A DNA stretch of 64,000 nt, taken from Sphingobacteriales bacterium. Its GTDB lineage: Bacteria > Bacteroidota > Bacteroidia > Chitinophagales > Chitinophagaceae. The stretch is from contig JACPOD010000036.1 in the NCBI GenBank assembly GCA_016185185.1, positions 1-64,000 on the forward strand. The letters are read 5' to 3'. Positions 36,870 to 47,252 of this stretch are shown piece by piece. Numbering within the stretch: position 1 is the first letter of the stretch; each line of letters starts with the position of its first letter. A program made the translations under genes and the position numbers. Under the pieces are notes generated by a model. That model was not told the DNA's origin. It made no database searches and saw nothing but the letters and a program-made list of their open reading frames with translations.

Positions 36870-38006
36870 ATGGCAAGACCTTTCAATTACGGCAAACTGG
36901 CCAATGAAGACTACTTCACCAACAGGGACAGGGAAAGCAAATGGCTGGAAACGCAAATCAATGCAGGCATCAACTGTATGTTGATTTCCCCGAGGCGCTG
37001 GGGCAAATCATCGCTTATACTGCATACGGCCAAACGGATGCGGAGAAAAAATAAACAACTTGTTTTTTGTTTCATTGATTTGTATAATATCCGGAGTGAA
37101 CAGGAATTCCTCCAGCTATATTCCTCTGCGATTATAAAAGCCACTTCTTCCTCCTTTGAGGAGGCGGTAAAAAATGTAAAAAGTTTTTTTAAACAAATCA
37201 TCCCTTCGGTAAGCCTTAACCCCGACCCGGCCAGTGAAATTGAACTAAGTTTTAACTGGAAGGAACTGCAAAAAAATATGTCGGAGGTGTTGAATTTGCC
37301 CAATAAAATTGCCCATCAGAAAAAAATACAATTGGTGGTTTGTGTGGATGAATTTCAGAACATCAGTTTTATGGAAGATGGTATCGCCTTTCAAAAAAAA
37401 ATGAGGGCACACTGGCAGGCGCACCAGCATATAAGTTATGTGCTGTACGGCAGTCGCCGCCATTTGATGATGGAGTTTTTTACGAAGAGCAGTATGCCCT
37501 TTTATAAGTTTGGTGAAATATTGTTTCTTGAAAAAATAGCAGAAGAACACTGGGTGCCTTTTATTGTAAAACGGTTTAAAGAAACCGGTAAAACTATTTC
37601 CGGGGCATTGGCAGCACAGATAGCAAAGTTGATGGAAAACCATCCCTATTTTGTACAGCAACTGGCGCAGGCGGTATGGCAGCACACCAGTAAAAAAACA
37701 ATCGCTGATGACTTAACACAGGCCATAGAAGAACTGCTTGACCAGTACACCATCCTATACCAGAAAGAAGCGGATATGCTGACGAATTACCAGTTAAATT
37801 TTTTAAAGGCGCTTTGCCATAAAGAAACATCATTTACCAGCACAGCCGTATTAAATAATTATAACCTCGGCACCTCCACTAATATTTCCAGGATAAAAAC
37901 GGCTTTGCAGAACCACGAAATAATTGATGTGCTGGGCAGGCAGGTAAGTTTTAACGACCCCATGTTTGAAATATGGCTGAAGAAAAGATATTTTAAAATG
38001 GAATAA
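36870..38006 (+). CDS. Archaeal-type (PF01637-like) P-loop ATPase with C-terminal winged helix
   Basis: A 378-residue ATPase. The segment MLISPRRWGKSSLILHTA near residue 36 is the Walker A form typical of the archaeal ATPase family (RRxGKS), and LVVCVDEFQNISF near residue 150 is Walker B. SYVLYGSRRHLMMEFF is the sensor strand. The last 75 residues look like a winged helix (NYNLGTSTNISRIKTALQNHEIIDVL). The ATG at 36870 was chosen over a TTG two codons earlier. The gene is enclosed by a pair of near-identical 32-bp repeats and lies tail-to-tail with an Mrr nuclease gene. The biochemical role of this family is unknown; a mobile or defence role is inference. Confidence 0.8.
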   Translation: MARPFNYGKLANEDYFTNRDRESKWLETQINAGINCMLISPRRWGKSSLILHTAKRMRRKNKQLVFCFIDLYNIRSEQEFLQLYSSAIIKATSSSFEEAVKNVKSFFKQIIPSVSLNPDPASEIELSFNWKELQKNMSEVLNLPNKIAHQKKIQLVVCVDEFQNISFMEDGIAFQKKMRAHWQAHQHISYVLYGSRRHLMMEFFTKSSMPFYKFGEILFLEKIAEEHWVPFIVKRFKETGKTISGALAAQIAKLMENHPYFVQQLAQAVWQHTSKKTIADDLTQAIEELLDQYTILYQKEADMLTNYQLNFLKALCHKETSFTSTAVLNNYNLGTSTNISRIKTALQNHEIIDVLGRQVSFNDPMFEIWLKKRYFKME

Positions 38007-38027
38007 GCAATTACTGGTGCCACATCT

Positions 38028-38059
38028 GAAACAAAATTGTTTGAAACAAAGTTGTTTCA
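38028..38059 (+). repeat. Flanking palindromic repeat, right copy (ATPase unit)
   Basis: TCTGAAACAAAATTGTTTG followed by AAACAAAGTTGTTTCAT, the same layout and orientation as the left copy at 36814-36845, starting 21 bases after the ATPase stop. Confidence 0.8.
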
Positions 38060-38072
38060 TATTATAATACAG

Positions 38073-39002
38073 TTATTCTTCATCAAAAGAATCCAAATCG
38101 ATTTTCTTTATTTCATAAGTTGACTGAACAGAAACACCAAGGTTATAATCAATCATGTACTGGGCTAATTTTTCACCATCAACCAAAACAATTTTAGTTT
38201 CATTTTTTGGGGCATAATCAATTGCGTCTTTTGTAAAAGAAGAAGTGGTTATAAAAATCCCTTTTTTAGCACCTTGACCTGCTAATGCACCAACAAATTT
38301 TTGTAACTCAGGCCTGCCTACTGTTCCTTCCCATCTTTTTGCCTGTACATAAATTACATCTAACCCTAACTTATCTTCTTTAATAATTCCATCAATACCT
38401 TCATCGCCACTTTTGCCTATCGCCTTGCCTGCATCTTGTATAGAGCCGCCATAACCCATCTTAACTAAAAGTTCAACAACTATTCTTTCAAAAAAAGATG
38501 GATGAACTGATTTGAGTTTTGATAATAATTCTTGTTCTAATGTTTCTCTTATTTTTATATACCCTGACTCTAAAAGTTCTTCTGGGGTTTGTATCGTGTT
38601 TTCAGTTATTTCACTAGGAAATTCTTCATTTAATGATTCTTCTTTCTTTTTATACCTGAAAGATTTAATCTTCTCATTATAATCGGAGAACTTATCCATC
38701 AAGTAACGGATATTTATTGAAGATGGATTTTCATCAAGTACTTGTCTTCCCCTTTCTGTAATTTGTATAGTCCATTTTGCCGTGTTCTCAATAAGGCCGG
38801 CCATTTTTAAATGTGCCCTTGCCCAATGTATACGGTTATTAATTACTGTCCTTTTTAAATTTGGCAGCAACTGATTTTGTTCTTCCTCCGTTAAATTAAA
38901 ATGTTTAGCTATTACAGGCACAGATTCGGCTGTTGTATGCGGCTTGCCATCACTCAAGAATTTTAATAAAGGCAACATGGTTTGTTGATAATCTGGTATC
39001 AT
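38073..39002 (-). CDS. Mrr-type (type IV) restriction endonuclease
   Basis: A 309-residue protein read from MIPDYQQTMLPLLKFLSDGK at 39002; the longer ORF start lies in the aspS terminator. Residues 5-95 form the Mrr_N winged-helix DNA-binding domain. The C-terminal Mrr_cat domain shows GDEGIDGIIKEDKLGLDVIY then VQAKRWEGTVGRPELQKFVG: the D and QAK of the PD-(D/E)xK nuclease site. Such enzymes cut DNA with foreign methylation and need no partner methylase. It lies between aspS and the repeat-flanked ATPase, converging with the latter, so the two may form a small accessory patch. Confidence 0.88.
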   Translation of the reverse strand: MIPDYQQTMLPLLKFLSDGKPHTTAESVPVIAKHFNLTEEEQNQLLPNLKRTVINNRIHWARAHLKMAGLIENTAKWTIQITERGRQVLDENPSSINIRYLMDKFSDYNEKIKSFRYKKKEESLNEEFPSEITENTIQTPEELLESGYIKIRETLEQELLSKLKSVHPSFFERIVVELLVKMGYGGSIQDAGKAIGKSGDEGIDGIIKEDKLGLDVIYVQAKRWEGTVGRPELQKFVGALAGQGAKKGIFITTSSFTKDAIDYAPKNETKIVLVDGEKLAQYMIDYNLGVSVQSTYEIKKIDLDSFDEE

Positions 39003-39018
39003 AATGATTTGTTTAAAT

Positions 39019-39047
39019 AAAAAACCTGTCAGTAAATCTAACAGGTT
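39019..39047 (-). terminator. Terminator of aspS
   Basis: On the minus strand AACCTGT and ACAGGTT (39041-39047 with 39023-39029) pair over an 11-base loop and run into six T. It lies between aspS and the Mrr gene. Confidence 0.8.
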
Positions 39048-39100
39048 AAAAATAATATAGAATTTCCATAAATGCCTGGCCATTTCAAATGGCTTAACAT

Positions 39101-40951
39101 TTATTCTTTCACATCTAATTTAATACTCAGCTCCACCAACTGCTTGCCATCAATAGTACTCGGTGCATCCAGCATTACATCTCTTCCACTGTTATTTTTA
39201 GGGAAAGCAATAAAATCACGGATGCTTTCACTGCCACCAAGGATAGCACAAAGCCTGTCAAAACCAAATGCCAGACCACCATGCGGCGGAGCACCATATT
39301 CAAATGCACCTAATAAGAATCCAAACTTGTGTAGCTGTTCTTCTTTATCCATTCCGAGTGCGGCAAACATTTTTTCCTGTAACTCCCTCTGGAAAATCCT
39401 TATAGAACCACCGCCAATTTCATTTCCATTTAACACCATATCATAGGCATTGGCTTTAATGCCGGCATAAGGATGTTTTAAATATTCAGAAGCATTTTCC
39501 CCGCCTGACTGTCGGGCAGGAATAACAGGATTGTTGTTTATCATCACTTCAATATGGTCGGGCTTGGGCGATGTAAAAGGATGGTGACGGGCAACCCATC
39601 TGTTTTCTTCTTCTGCATATTCAAATAAAGGAAAATCGAGCACCCATAATAATTTAAAATCATTGGCTTTGCGCAAACCTAATTTATCAGCCATATACAT
39701 CCTTAAATCACTAATGGCTTTACGGGTCCTTTCTTCTGCACCGGCTAATATCAAAATCAAATCGCCGGCTTTTGCGCCGGCAGCATCAGCAATGGCTTTT
39801 AATTTTTCTTCGCTGTAAAATTTATCTACACTGCTTTTATAAGTTCCGTCATTATTAACTTTTATAAACACCAATCCCTTCATTCCAATCTGCGGACGTT
39901 TAACCCATTCTGTTAATTCATCAGTTTGTTTGCGGGTGTATTCACTGCAGCCGGGTACAGCAATGGCCAAAACTGTGGCCCCCCCGCCCCCCAATGGGGG
40001 GATTGAAAACATCTCCTCTTCCAATACTGCTTCTTTACCTGGAAACATATGTTTTGCAAAAACAAGGTTTGCGATTTTCATTCCAAAACGTATGTCGGGT
40101 TTATCATTTCCATATTGCCACATTGCTTCTTCCCAGGTCATTCGTTCTACTGTTTCAGTGTAGTCAATGCCTTTTACATCTTTAAAAATCCTTTTTATCA
40201 AACCCTCAAACATATTAAGGATATCTTCCTGCTGTACAAAACTCATTTCGCAGTCTATCTGTGTAAACTCAGGCTGACGGTCGGCCCGCAAATCCTCATC
40301 CCTGAAACATTTTACAATTTGATAGTAACGGTCGTATCCACTTACCATCAGCAATTGCTTAAATGTTTGTGGACTTTGTGGCAATGCATAAAACTGTCCT
40401 GCATTCATCCTGCTTGGCACCACAAAATCCCTTGCCCCCTCAGGCGTTGATTTAATTAAGAAAGGCGTTTCAATATCCATGAAATTATTTTCATGCAAGT
40501 AGTTCCTTGCACTGCGGTTAACAGCATAACGCAGTTCTAAATTTTTCTTTACGGCATTACGGCGCAAATCGAGGAAACGGTATTTCATCCGCAGATCATC
40601 ACCACCATCTGTATCATCCTGTATAGTGAATGGAGGAGTAACGGCTTTATTCAAAATGTTGAACGCACTCACTAATAGTTCAATTTCACCGGTAGGAATA
40701 TTGGCATTCTTGCTGCTGCGTTCATTTACTTTTCCTTTGGCCTGTAATACAAACTCACGGCCAAGCGGATTGGCATCTAACTGTTCATTTAAAGTTTCTG
40801 TAAACATTAGTTGTGTGATGCCATAGCGGTCACGCAGGTCAACAAACGTAATGCTGCCAAACTTACGAACGGTTTGCACCCATCCGGCCAGTGTTACTTC
40901 TTTGTTTGCATCAGCCAGTCTTAATTCGCCGCAGGTATGAGTTCTGTACAT
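39101..40951 (-). CDS. aspS: Aspartyl-tRNA synthetase with two repeat-derived inserts
   Basis: Class II synthetase charging tRNA-Asp. The 616 residues exceed the usual 580-590. The OB-fold anticodon-binding domain (1-110, [20 protein letters not shown]), motif 2 in [18 protein letters not shown] near residue 220, the bacterial GAD insert, and motif 3 in [13 protein letters not shown] near residue 575 are all present. Two stretches look foreign: residues 316-325 ([12 protein letters not shown]) are encoded by a C-run/G-run palindrome, and residues 475-484 ([10 protein letters not shown]) by CCTGACTGTCGGGCAGG. Both keep the frame and sit in surface loops (GAD domain and just before the catalytic [10 protein letters not shown] strand), so the enzyme is probably active. 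Confidence 0.95.
   Translation of the reverse strand: MYRTHTCGELRLADANKEVTLAGWVQTVRKFGSITFVDLRDRYGITQLMFTETLNEQLDANPLGREFVLQAKGKVNERSSKNANIPTGEIELLVSAFNILNKAVTPPFTIQDDTDGGDDLRMKYRFLDLRRNAVKKNLELRYAVNRSARNYLHENNFMDIETPFLIKSTPEGARDFVVPSRMNAGQFYALPQSPQTFKQLLMVSGYDRYYQIVKCFRDEDLRADRQPEFTQIDCEMSFVQQEDILNMFEGLIKRIFKDVKGIDYTETVERMTWEEAMWQYGNDKPDIRFGMKIANLVFAKHMFPGKEAVLEEEMFSIPPLGGGGATVLAIAVPGCSEYTRKQTDELTEWVKRPQIGMKGLVFIKVNNDGTYKSSVDKFYSEEKLKAIADAAGAKAGDLILILAGAEERTRKAISDLRMYMADKLGLRKANDFKLLWVLDFPLFEYAEEENRWVARHHPFTSPKPDHIEVMINNNPVIPARQSGGENASEYLKHPYAGIKANAYDMVLNGNEIGGGSIRIFQRELQEKMFAALGMDKEEQLHKFGFLLGAFEYGAPPHGGLAFGFDRLCAILGGSESIRDFIAFPKNNSGRDVMLDAPSTIDGKQLVELSIKLDVKE
39504..39520 (-). repeat. In-frame palindrome in aspS (CCTGACTGTCGGGCAGG type)
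   Basis: A 17-base imperfect palindrome of the CCTGxCxGxCxGxCAGG type common in Bacteroidota intergenic DNA. Here it encodes PARQSG within aspS. Confidence 0.65.
39979..40002 (-). repeat. In-frame G/C boundary-type palindrome in aspS
   Basis: CCCCCC-AAT-GGGGGG preceded by a further C-run, the same plan as the boundary elements. It encodes the PPLGGGG stretch of aspS. Confidence 0.75.
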
Positions 40952-41139
40952 ATTGCTTAGTTGAAAAGTTTATAAGTTGACAGGTAAACAGGGGGAAGAC
41001 GTATCAACTTTTCAACCTGTAAACTTGTTAACTTTTTTCGAGCCGCAAAGATAATGAGCGGTTGGCGTTTTCAGAAACCTTATTAATGAATATGTAAACC
41101 TTAAATTTGGTGCATCCATTTGGGGTATAACCAAAACTT

Positions 41140-44100
41140 ATGAGGAAATTATTACTCTTATCCGCTGCTTTTTGCATGGCTTTATATTCCTTTAGCCAGG
41201 TTGATTTAAAAACCATTCGTAAACAAAGCTGGCAGGTGTTTATTTATAAAATACCGGTTGATACTGCGGAGAAATATATCAGGAAAGGCGTATCCAGTTC
41301 CGACCATTATTTGAATGAAACACCTTTTGCAGTAGTTCCTAAGACCCGGCTGGATTATGATTCACTTCCCATTGGTAACTACCTGATTTTTTCTGTTATA
41401 GATAATGAACTCAAAATGGAGTATTACTGCCAAACCAATTTGTGGGTAATGCCTGTAAATAACCAGCACCGTGTTCAACTGGAAGTAAAAGATGTTAATG
41501 GAGAATATTATGATAATGCAACTGTATGGGTTAATGGAAGGAAGATGGATTATAATGCAAAAGCAAAAACATGGCAGGTTAAAAATAGGTTTCCTGACGA
41601 AGCACTGATTAAAGCGGGAGTGGAAGGTGACACCATGCTGGCTGTTTTAACTGCTAAGGATGATTTGTACGATAATTCTGTAAGTAAACAACGCTGGCAA
41701 AAATTCCGCTCAGCAAAACTGGGACGAATAATTACCTGGCCCTATTATACAGTTAAGCGAATGATTGAGAGACCGGCCAGTGAATGGTTCAGAAAAAAGC
41801 GCCGTTACATTCCGCAGCGGGGTTATGTATTGTTTAATAAACCGTTGTATAAACCGGGTGATACATTAAAGCTGAAAGGTTACCTGGTAAATAATCATTG
41901 GCGTCAGTATAAAAAACCATTAAGCCTTCACCTTAATTATTACGTTAATGGCAGCTATATAAATAAAAAATTAACCACATTAAGACCAGTAAGTGCCGGT
42001 GCATTTGTATATGATTTTGTGCTGGGCGATTCATTAGAGAGCGATTTAACTTATACACTTGAATTTCATAATAAAAAAAATAAAAAAGTTTTATGGAAGA
42101 ACTTCCGCATGGAAGATTATTTGCTGGATGAAGTAACTTCTTATACTATCCGTTCGCAAAAAGAAAACTATTACTCAAAAAAGCTGTTGCCACTTTTATC
42201 AACAGTAATAACGAAGTTCAGGAGCGGACTGCCACCATTCATTACGAACCTGAAATCGATGTGATTGATGTAAAGCAAACGGCAGATTCAATTGTTGCTG
42301 TGTATTTAAAAAATGGGAAACCGAAAACAGCAAACGGCAGCTTAATGAAAAGCTATACAGATAAAACTATACCCATTCGTTTCCCTTTCGCAGAAAAAAT
42401 TGATACTTATACGGAGGGTTATGATTTTTATGTGGAAAATGAAAAAGGTAAAACCATTTGCCGTAATGATTACAAAATACAAAACGATTATAGCTTAAGT
42501 TTTTCAAGGCTGCAGCATCAGGATACCAGTGGTTTTATTTTATATAATCCCAATAAAGCTACGGTGCACTTTACTGTTTTTTATGGTAATAAAATAATTG
42601 ATAAAAGCGGCAGTAGAGAGGAAGCAATTGTATGGAAGCAAAAATTGGATAAGGGTAAAGCATACAGAGTGGAGTGGCAGTATATATGGGCAGGTGCAGA
42701 AAGAAAAGGCTCGGAAAGTATAGCAGTGATGGATAAAGTGGCTTCCCTGCAAATAAACGGAGCTGCCACTGTATTTCCCGGAATGAAAGATACCATTACC
42801 GTTAAAGCAATGGATTATAAAAACAGGCCATTGCCTGGTATGAACCTTACCGCAGTAAGTTATAACAGCCAGTTTGCAAAAGATATTAAAGTACCGGAGC
42901 CGCCTTTTCTCCACCGCTTCCATGGGCCACGAAGAATTGTAAGAGATAATTTTGAAATGGAGATTGCTGAGTTTACAGAATCATTAGTATTGGGAAAATA
43001 TAAACAATGGGTTAAACGCTTTAGTTTGGATACTATGCCGTATTACCAGTTACTGTTTCCTGCCAATGGTATGCAGGTTATAAAAAAATATATTACTGAT
43101 TTTACTCCGCAACTTTCTGTATTTGCAGTAGACAGTGGAGTGCAGCAGGAGGTTTATTTACTTTATATCAACCGCCAGTTGGCTTATTACAATGGTACAA
43201 CCGATAAATCGGTTTACAGTTTTGCAGTATATCCCGGTTATGTACAAATTGGGATACGGTTAAGAGATAAATATATTGAGCTTGACAGTATTTACCTGCA
43301 ACCTAATTACAAGCATGATATTTTTATTGATGTGAACCATCTGCCTGCGCATGCTTTTACGATACAAAAACCATCCTACTGGCTTACAACAGAAAAAGCC
43401 GAACTGGAAAATAATTTATGGCAACTGGCAAATGATTATAAACCCAATTATGGTTATGTATGGCAGGGAGATAAAGTTTTTTATCTGGGTTCGGGTGGTA
43501 AACATATAGTGGGGCCATTTACTCCTTACAGAGAACTCCAATTTTTCAAACCCGGCGGCTTCGATTTTAAATTTGATTTTGAAGCCGGTTATGAGTACAG
43601 TATTAAACCGGCAATGGTACGGTTAGAAAAGAAATCAATTTTTTCTTCACAAGAAAAAGAAATTGCATTGCCAAATATTAAAAATACTGTTTGGCAAATG
43701 GGAGATACATTGGGGCCGCCCCCAGTTATTCAGTATAAAAAAGAAATTACCCCACACTTTTATGGTGAATATGGGGTTGATTATATTGGTTATAAACCAG
43801 GTTATGGTAAACTGGTAATTGAATTGCCAAAAGATTCTGTATGGCGTTATGTTATTCTGTTACCAAAAAATACCCCGTGGAAAAAGAAGGTGCGGATGGA
43901 CAGGTCAACAATATTTAATTCATTGGAACCGGGTGCATATGAACTGGTGCTGATAAGTGATAAAAACTTTGTTCTGCATTTAAAAGATATTACAGTAAAG
44001 GCTGATAATACTATTTGTATAAAAAATAAAGATGATAATTATAGTTTATACAGCGAAGCGCTGGATACTTATTTAAGAGCGGAAAAGCCAGAAGAGAGAA

Positions 44101-46691
44101 TTGAAATAAAAGAAGAAAGGAGAGTGGAACCGGTTGGTGTGAAAATTATGCCCGGTAAAGCATCCGTTAAAGGCTGGGTGAAAGATAAAAAAGGTAAATC
44201 TCCCATAGCTGGCGCATCAGTAAGAATTAAAGGTTACACAACAGGAGTATTGGCCGATGCAAAAGGTTATTATGTGTTGAATAATATAGCACCGGGAAAT
44301 TATACATTGCAGTTCATGGCGGTTGGTTATGCTATGCAGGAGAAAAAGATTGACTTAACAGAAGGTGGAGTTGATATTGTGAATGCTGAATTGAATATTT
44401 CCGCACAACACCTGGATGAAGTTGTAGTAACTGGTTATGGGATTTCGAGACAGAGCAAGGCACTAGGCTTCAGCGTAAGTTCAGTACAGGGAATTGATTT
44501 AACCGGTACTCTTACCGGAAAAGTTGCCGGTTTACAAATTCAGGGAAATAGTTCTCCTGGAAGTGGAGCTACAATTGTTTTAAGAGGTGCTTCTTCTTTA
44601 AATTTCAAGTCACAACCTTTGTATGTGGTAAATGGTATTGCATTTGATGACCTGCCGCCAGGCCTTGATACAACAGGTATGGCTATTTCCATTTTAAAAG
44701 ATGCTTCTGCAGTAAGCCTTTATGGTGCAAGAGCTGCTAATGGCGTTATAGTTATCAATTCTAAAGATTTTGTAACTGCCATTTCATTAAGAGAAAAATT
44801 CAGGGACTATGCTTTCTGGCAACCCAACTTAATTACCAATAAAAATGGTGAAGCAAAGTTTGCCGTTACTTACCCGGATAATATTACCAGCTGGCAAACA
44901 TTTGTTGTGGGGATGGATAAGAAAAGACGTATTGCCAAATCATCTTTCAATGTAAAATCATTTAAACCATTACTTGCCCAGCTTTCTGCACCACAATTTT
45001 TAACAGAAGGCGACAGTGCTGTTTTCATTGGTAAAAAAACAAATTATTCTTCGGAGGATAATCAGTTGAAAGAAACATTCAGCATACAAAATATAACAGT
45101 ATTTGAAAAATCATCTATTATAAAAACCAATAGCGCCGATACAAGTGAACTGGATGTAAGTGCTGCTGGCACAGATACATTGACGGTTCAATATTCTATA
45201 CAGTCTGCCGGTGGTTTTGCAGATGGTGAATTGAGAAAGATTCCGGTATTTAAAAGAGGAACAGAAGAAACTATCGGCAAGTTTTGGGTATTGGATAAAG
45301 ATACTGTAGTTGATTATGCTGCTCAATCCAATAGCAGCGATGTAATCATTCATGCCCAAAATAATACGCTGGATGTTTTGCTGAATGAATTAGACTGGCT
45401 TAAAAATTATCCTTACTACTGCATGGAGCAAACAGCTTCTAAGTTAAAAGGGTTGGTGATGGAGAAAAAAATCAGGTTATTTCTTAAGCAAAAATTTGAT
45501 GGAGAAAAAGATATAAATAAACTGAAAGAAAAAATACAAAAAGCACAGTTATACGAAGGTGGCTGGCCCTGGTGGGAAAATGGTAAAGCCAATCTTGCTA
45601 TCACCAATTATATTAGCAGGACATTGCTCACTATGCGGGGAGAAGTGGAACTGGAATCATCCATCCGGAATGCACTGTTGTATTTACAAAACCAATTGCC
45701 CAATTTAAAAAGAGATGATTTGCTTGCAACGCTGGTAACATTAAGCGAAGCAAAGCACCTGATGAATTTTGAAAGTTATTTAAACAATATCCCTTTTGAT
45801 TCACTTGCTGGTCACCAGCAATGGCAATATGTAAGTATAAAGCAGCAGCAGAAAATGGATTATATTACGGAGCTGAAGAAGCTGCTGAAAACAAAACAAG
45901 AAACCATGCCTGGTGGTCTATACTTTGGCACAGAAGGCTGGTGGTGGAGCAGCAATGCATCGGCAACTACTGTGGAAGCATATAAAGTACTGGGAAAAGA
46001 TGGAAACTATGATGAACTGCTGAAACAGATTGTTCAATACTTTATGGAGAAGAGAAATAAAAGCCACTGGACAAATACAGTGGAGGCAGCATCCATTGTA
46101 TCAACTATTTTACCACGATTTACTGTAAGTAATATCACAACACCCGCATCGCTAAGGGTTACCGGCGATACAACATTTGTAATAAAAGATTTTCCATTCA
46201 CCATTAAAACTTCTTCATTAGTAAAAAAATTACAGGTTGATAAAATGGGTGGCGGATTAGTTTATTTAACAGCTTTTCAAAAAGTATTTAACCCTGTTCC
46301 CGAACCTGTAAAAAATAATTTTATCATCAAATCCTGGTTTGAAAAAAGTGGGAAACAAATTCAAACTATTAAAGCAGGAGAGAAGATGGTAATGCAGGTG
46401 GAAGTAAATGCTTTAAAAGATGCCGAGTATGTGCAGATAGAAATACCCATCCCGGCCGGATGTACTTATGCTGAAAAGAAACAGGACTATTGGGGCAACC
46501 ATAAAGAATACCTGAAAAACAAAACAGTAATTTTTGTGGAGAAAATGTATGCTGGTACACATCGCTTTTCTATTGAACTGGAACCGAGATACACAGGTAA
46601 ATACTTTATTAACCCCGCCAAAGCTGAGTTGATGTATTTCCCCACTTTCTATGGACGGGATGAAATGAAAAAAGTGGAAATAGAAAAGTAA
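41140..46691 (+). CDS. Alpha-2-macroglobulin-like protein with embedded TonB plug domain, in two frames
   Basis: Two ORFs (41140-42264 and 42261-46691) join by a -1 shift at 42177-42183 into one protein of about 1850 residues. The signal peptide is MRKLLLLSAAFCMALYSFSQ. The first part has MG domains (YVLFNKPLYKPGDTLKLKGY, the MG2 signature). Bases 44160-44400 encode a carboxypeptidase-regulatory beta-sandwich and 44400-44765 a SusC-type plug (LTGKVAGLQIQ, LRGASSLNF, YGARAANGVIVINS). The alpha-2-macroglobulin domain follows (NITSWQTFVVGMDKKRR). The alpha-helical domain starts with CMEQTASK near 45420, keeping Cys and Gln of the thioester. Such proteins trap proteases at the cell surface. The ORF2 reading before its own ATG matches the family, so the shift is real or a sequence error. 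Confidence 0.85.
42177..42183 (+). promoter_or_regulatory. Slippery heptamer A_AAA_AAG at the frame junction
   Basis: In the first frame the codons read TCA-AAA-AAG, so A_AAA_AAG has exactly the phase of a canonical -1 slippery site. After slipping, the next codon is GCT and the protein continues AVATFINSNNEVQ in the second frame. Loss of one A from a run of seven would give the same picture. Confidence 0.6.
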
Positions 46692-46692
46692 A

Positions 46693-47094
46693 CTACATCG
46701 TATCCATTTCATCCTTATGCCGGGGTTTCCACCAGGCATAATAGTAAAGCAGCATTGAAACACCAATACAAAACGGAATCATGGCGCTATGTTTTCCTGA
46801 AAGCCCCCAAAAAAGTATTTTCTCATCAAAATGAAAAAACTCACTTATCATCCACAGTGAGTTGGCGCTAATCCAAAAAGTGATGGCGAGGTTATGGGTT
46901 AATTCAGAAACCAGGTTTCTTGTACGCCAGGCTATAATAATTGAAATGATAAGTGTTGGAAAAATCATGGCTATACCTAACGGCCGCCAAACCATACACC
47001 AACTGATGTCTTTAAAAAGCCAGAACACAATATGTAAATTTTCCATTTTACGGAAGCGGACGGGGATGGAATAAACGTTATCTGAATTATTCAT
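46693..47094 (-). CDS. Small polytopic membrane protein of unknown function
   Basis: A 133-residue protein with three or four hydrophobic segments (about residues 38-55, 68-85, 105-122) rich in Trp and Ile, and a charged C-terminal end (KPRHKDEMDTM). I do not recognise it. It converges on the macroglobulin-like gene, with only one base between the stops. Upstream lies a gap bracketed by a pair of inverted G/C elements that also holds the dnaJ terminator. Confidence 0.6.
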   Translation of the reverse strand: MNNSDNVYSIPVRFRKMENLHIVFWLFKDISWCMVWRPLGIAMIFPTLIISIIIAWRTRNLVSELTHNLAITFWISANSLWMISEFFHFDEKILFWGLSGKHSAMIPFCIGVSMLLYYYAWWKPRHKDEMDTM

Positions 47095-47155
47095 CTTTTA
47101 AGCAGGTAGTGTTAAGTAAAATCTATCGGTTGGATAGTGTATCCTTACAAATATA

Positions 47156-47176
47156 CCCCCTGCCCCTAAAGGGGAG
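47156..47176 (+). repeat. G/C boundary element, left arm of an intergenic pair
   Basis: CCCCCTGCCCCTAAAGGGG; with the inverted element at 47253-47277 it brackets the spacer behind dnaJ. Confidence 0.7.
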
Positions 47177-47209
47177 TAATTTTTTGTTATCAATTATTTT
47201 TCTTTTTAT

Positions 47210-47238
47210 AAAAAAGTCCTGCCATCGGCAAGACTTTT
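47210..47238 (-). terminator. Terminator of the grpE-dnaJ operon
   Basis: On the minus strand AAAAGTC-T-TGCC pairs with GGCA-G-GACTTTT around GAT and continues into T residues. It lies about 40 bases behind dnaJ. Confidence 0.8.
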
Positions 47239-47252
47239 AACTACGTTTATAC

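Noticed and set aside
37594-37833. Minus-strand ORF within the ATPase gene
   Set aside because: Shadow of the ATPase frame; no motif.
40049-40450. 133-codon plus-strand ORF opposite aspS
   Set aside because: Lies wholly within aspS, which has full family motifs; composition is that of an antisense shadow.
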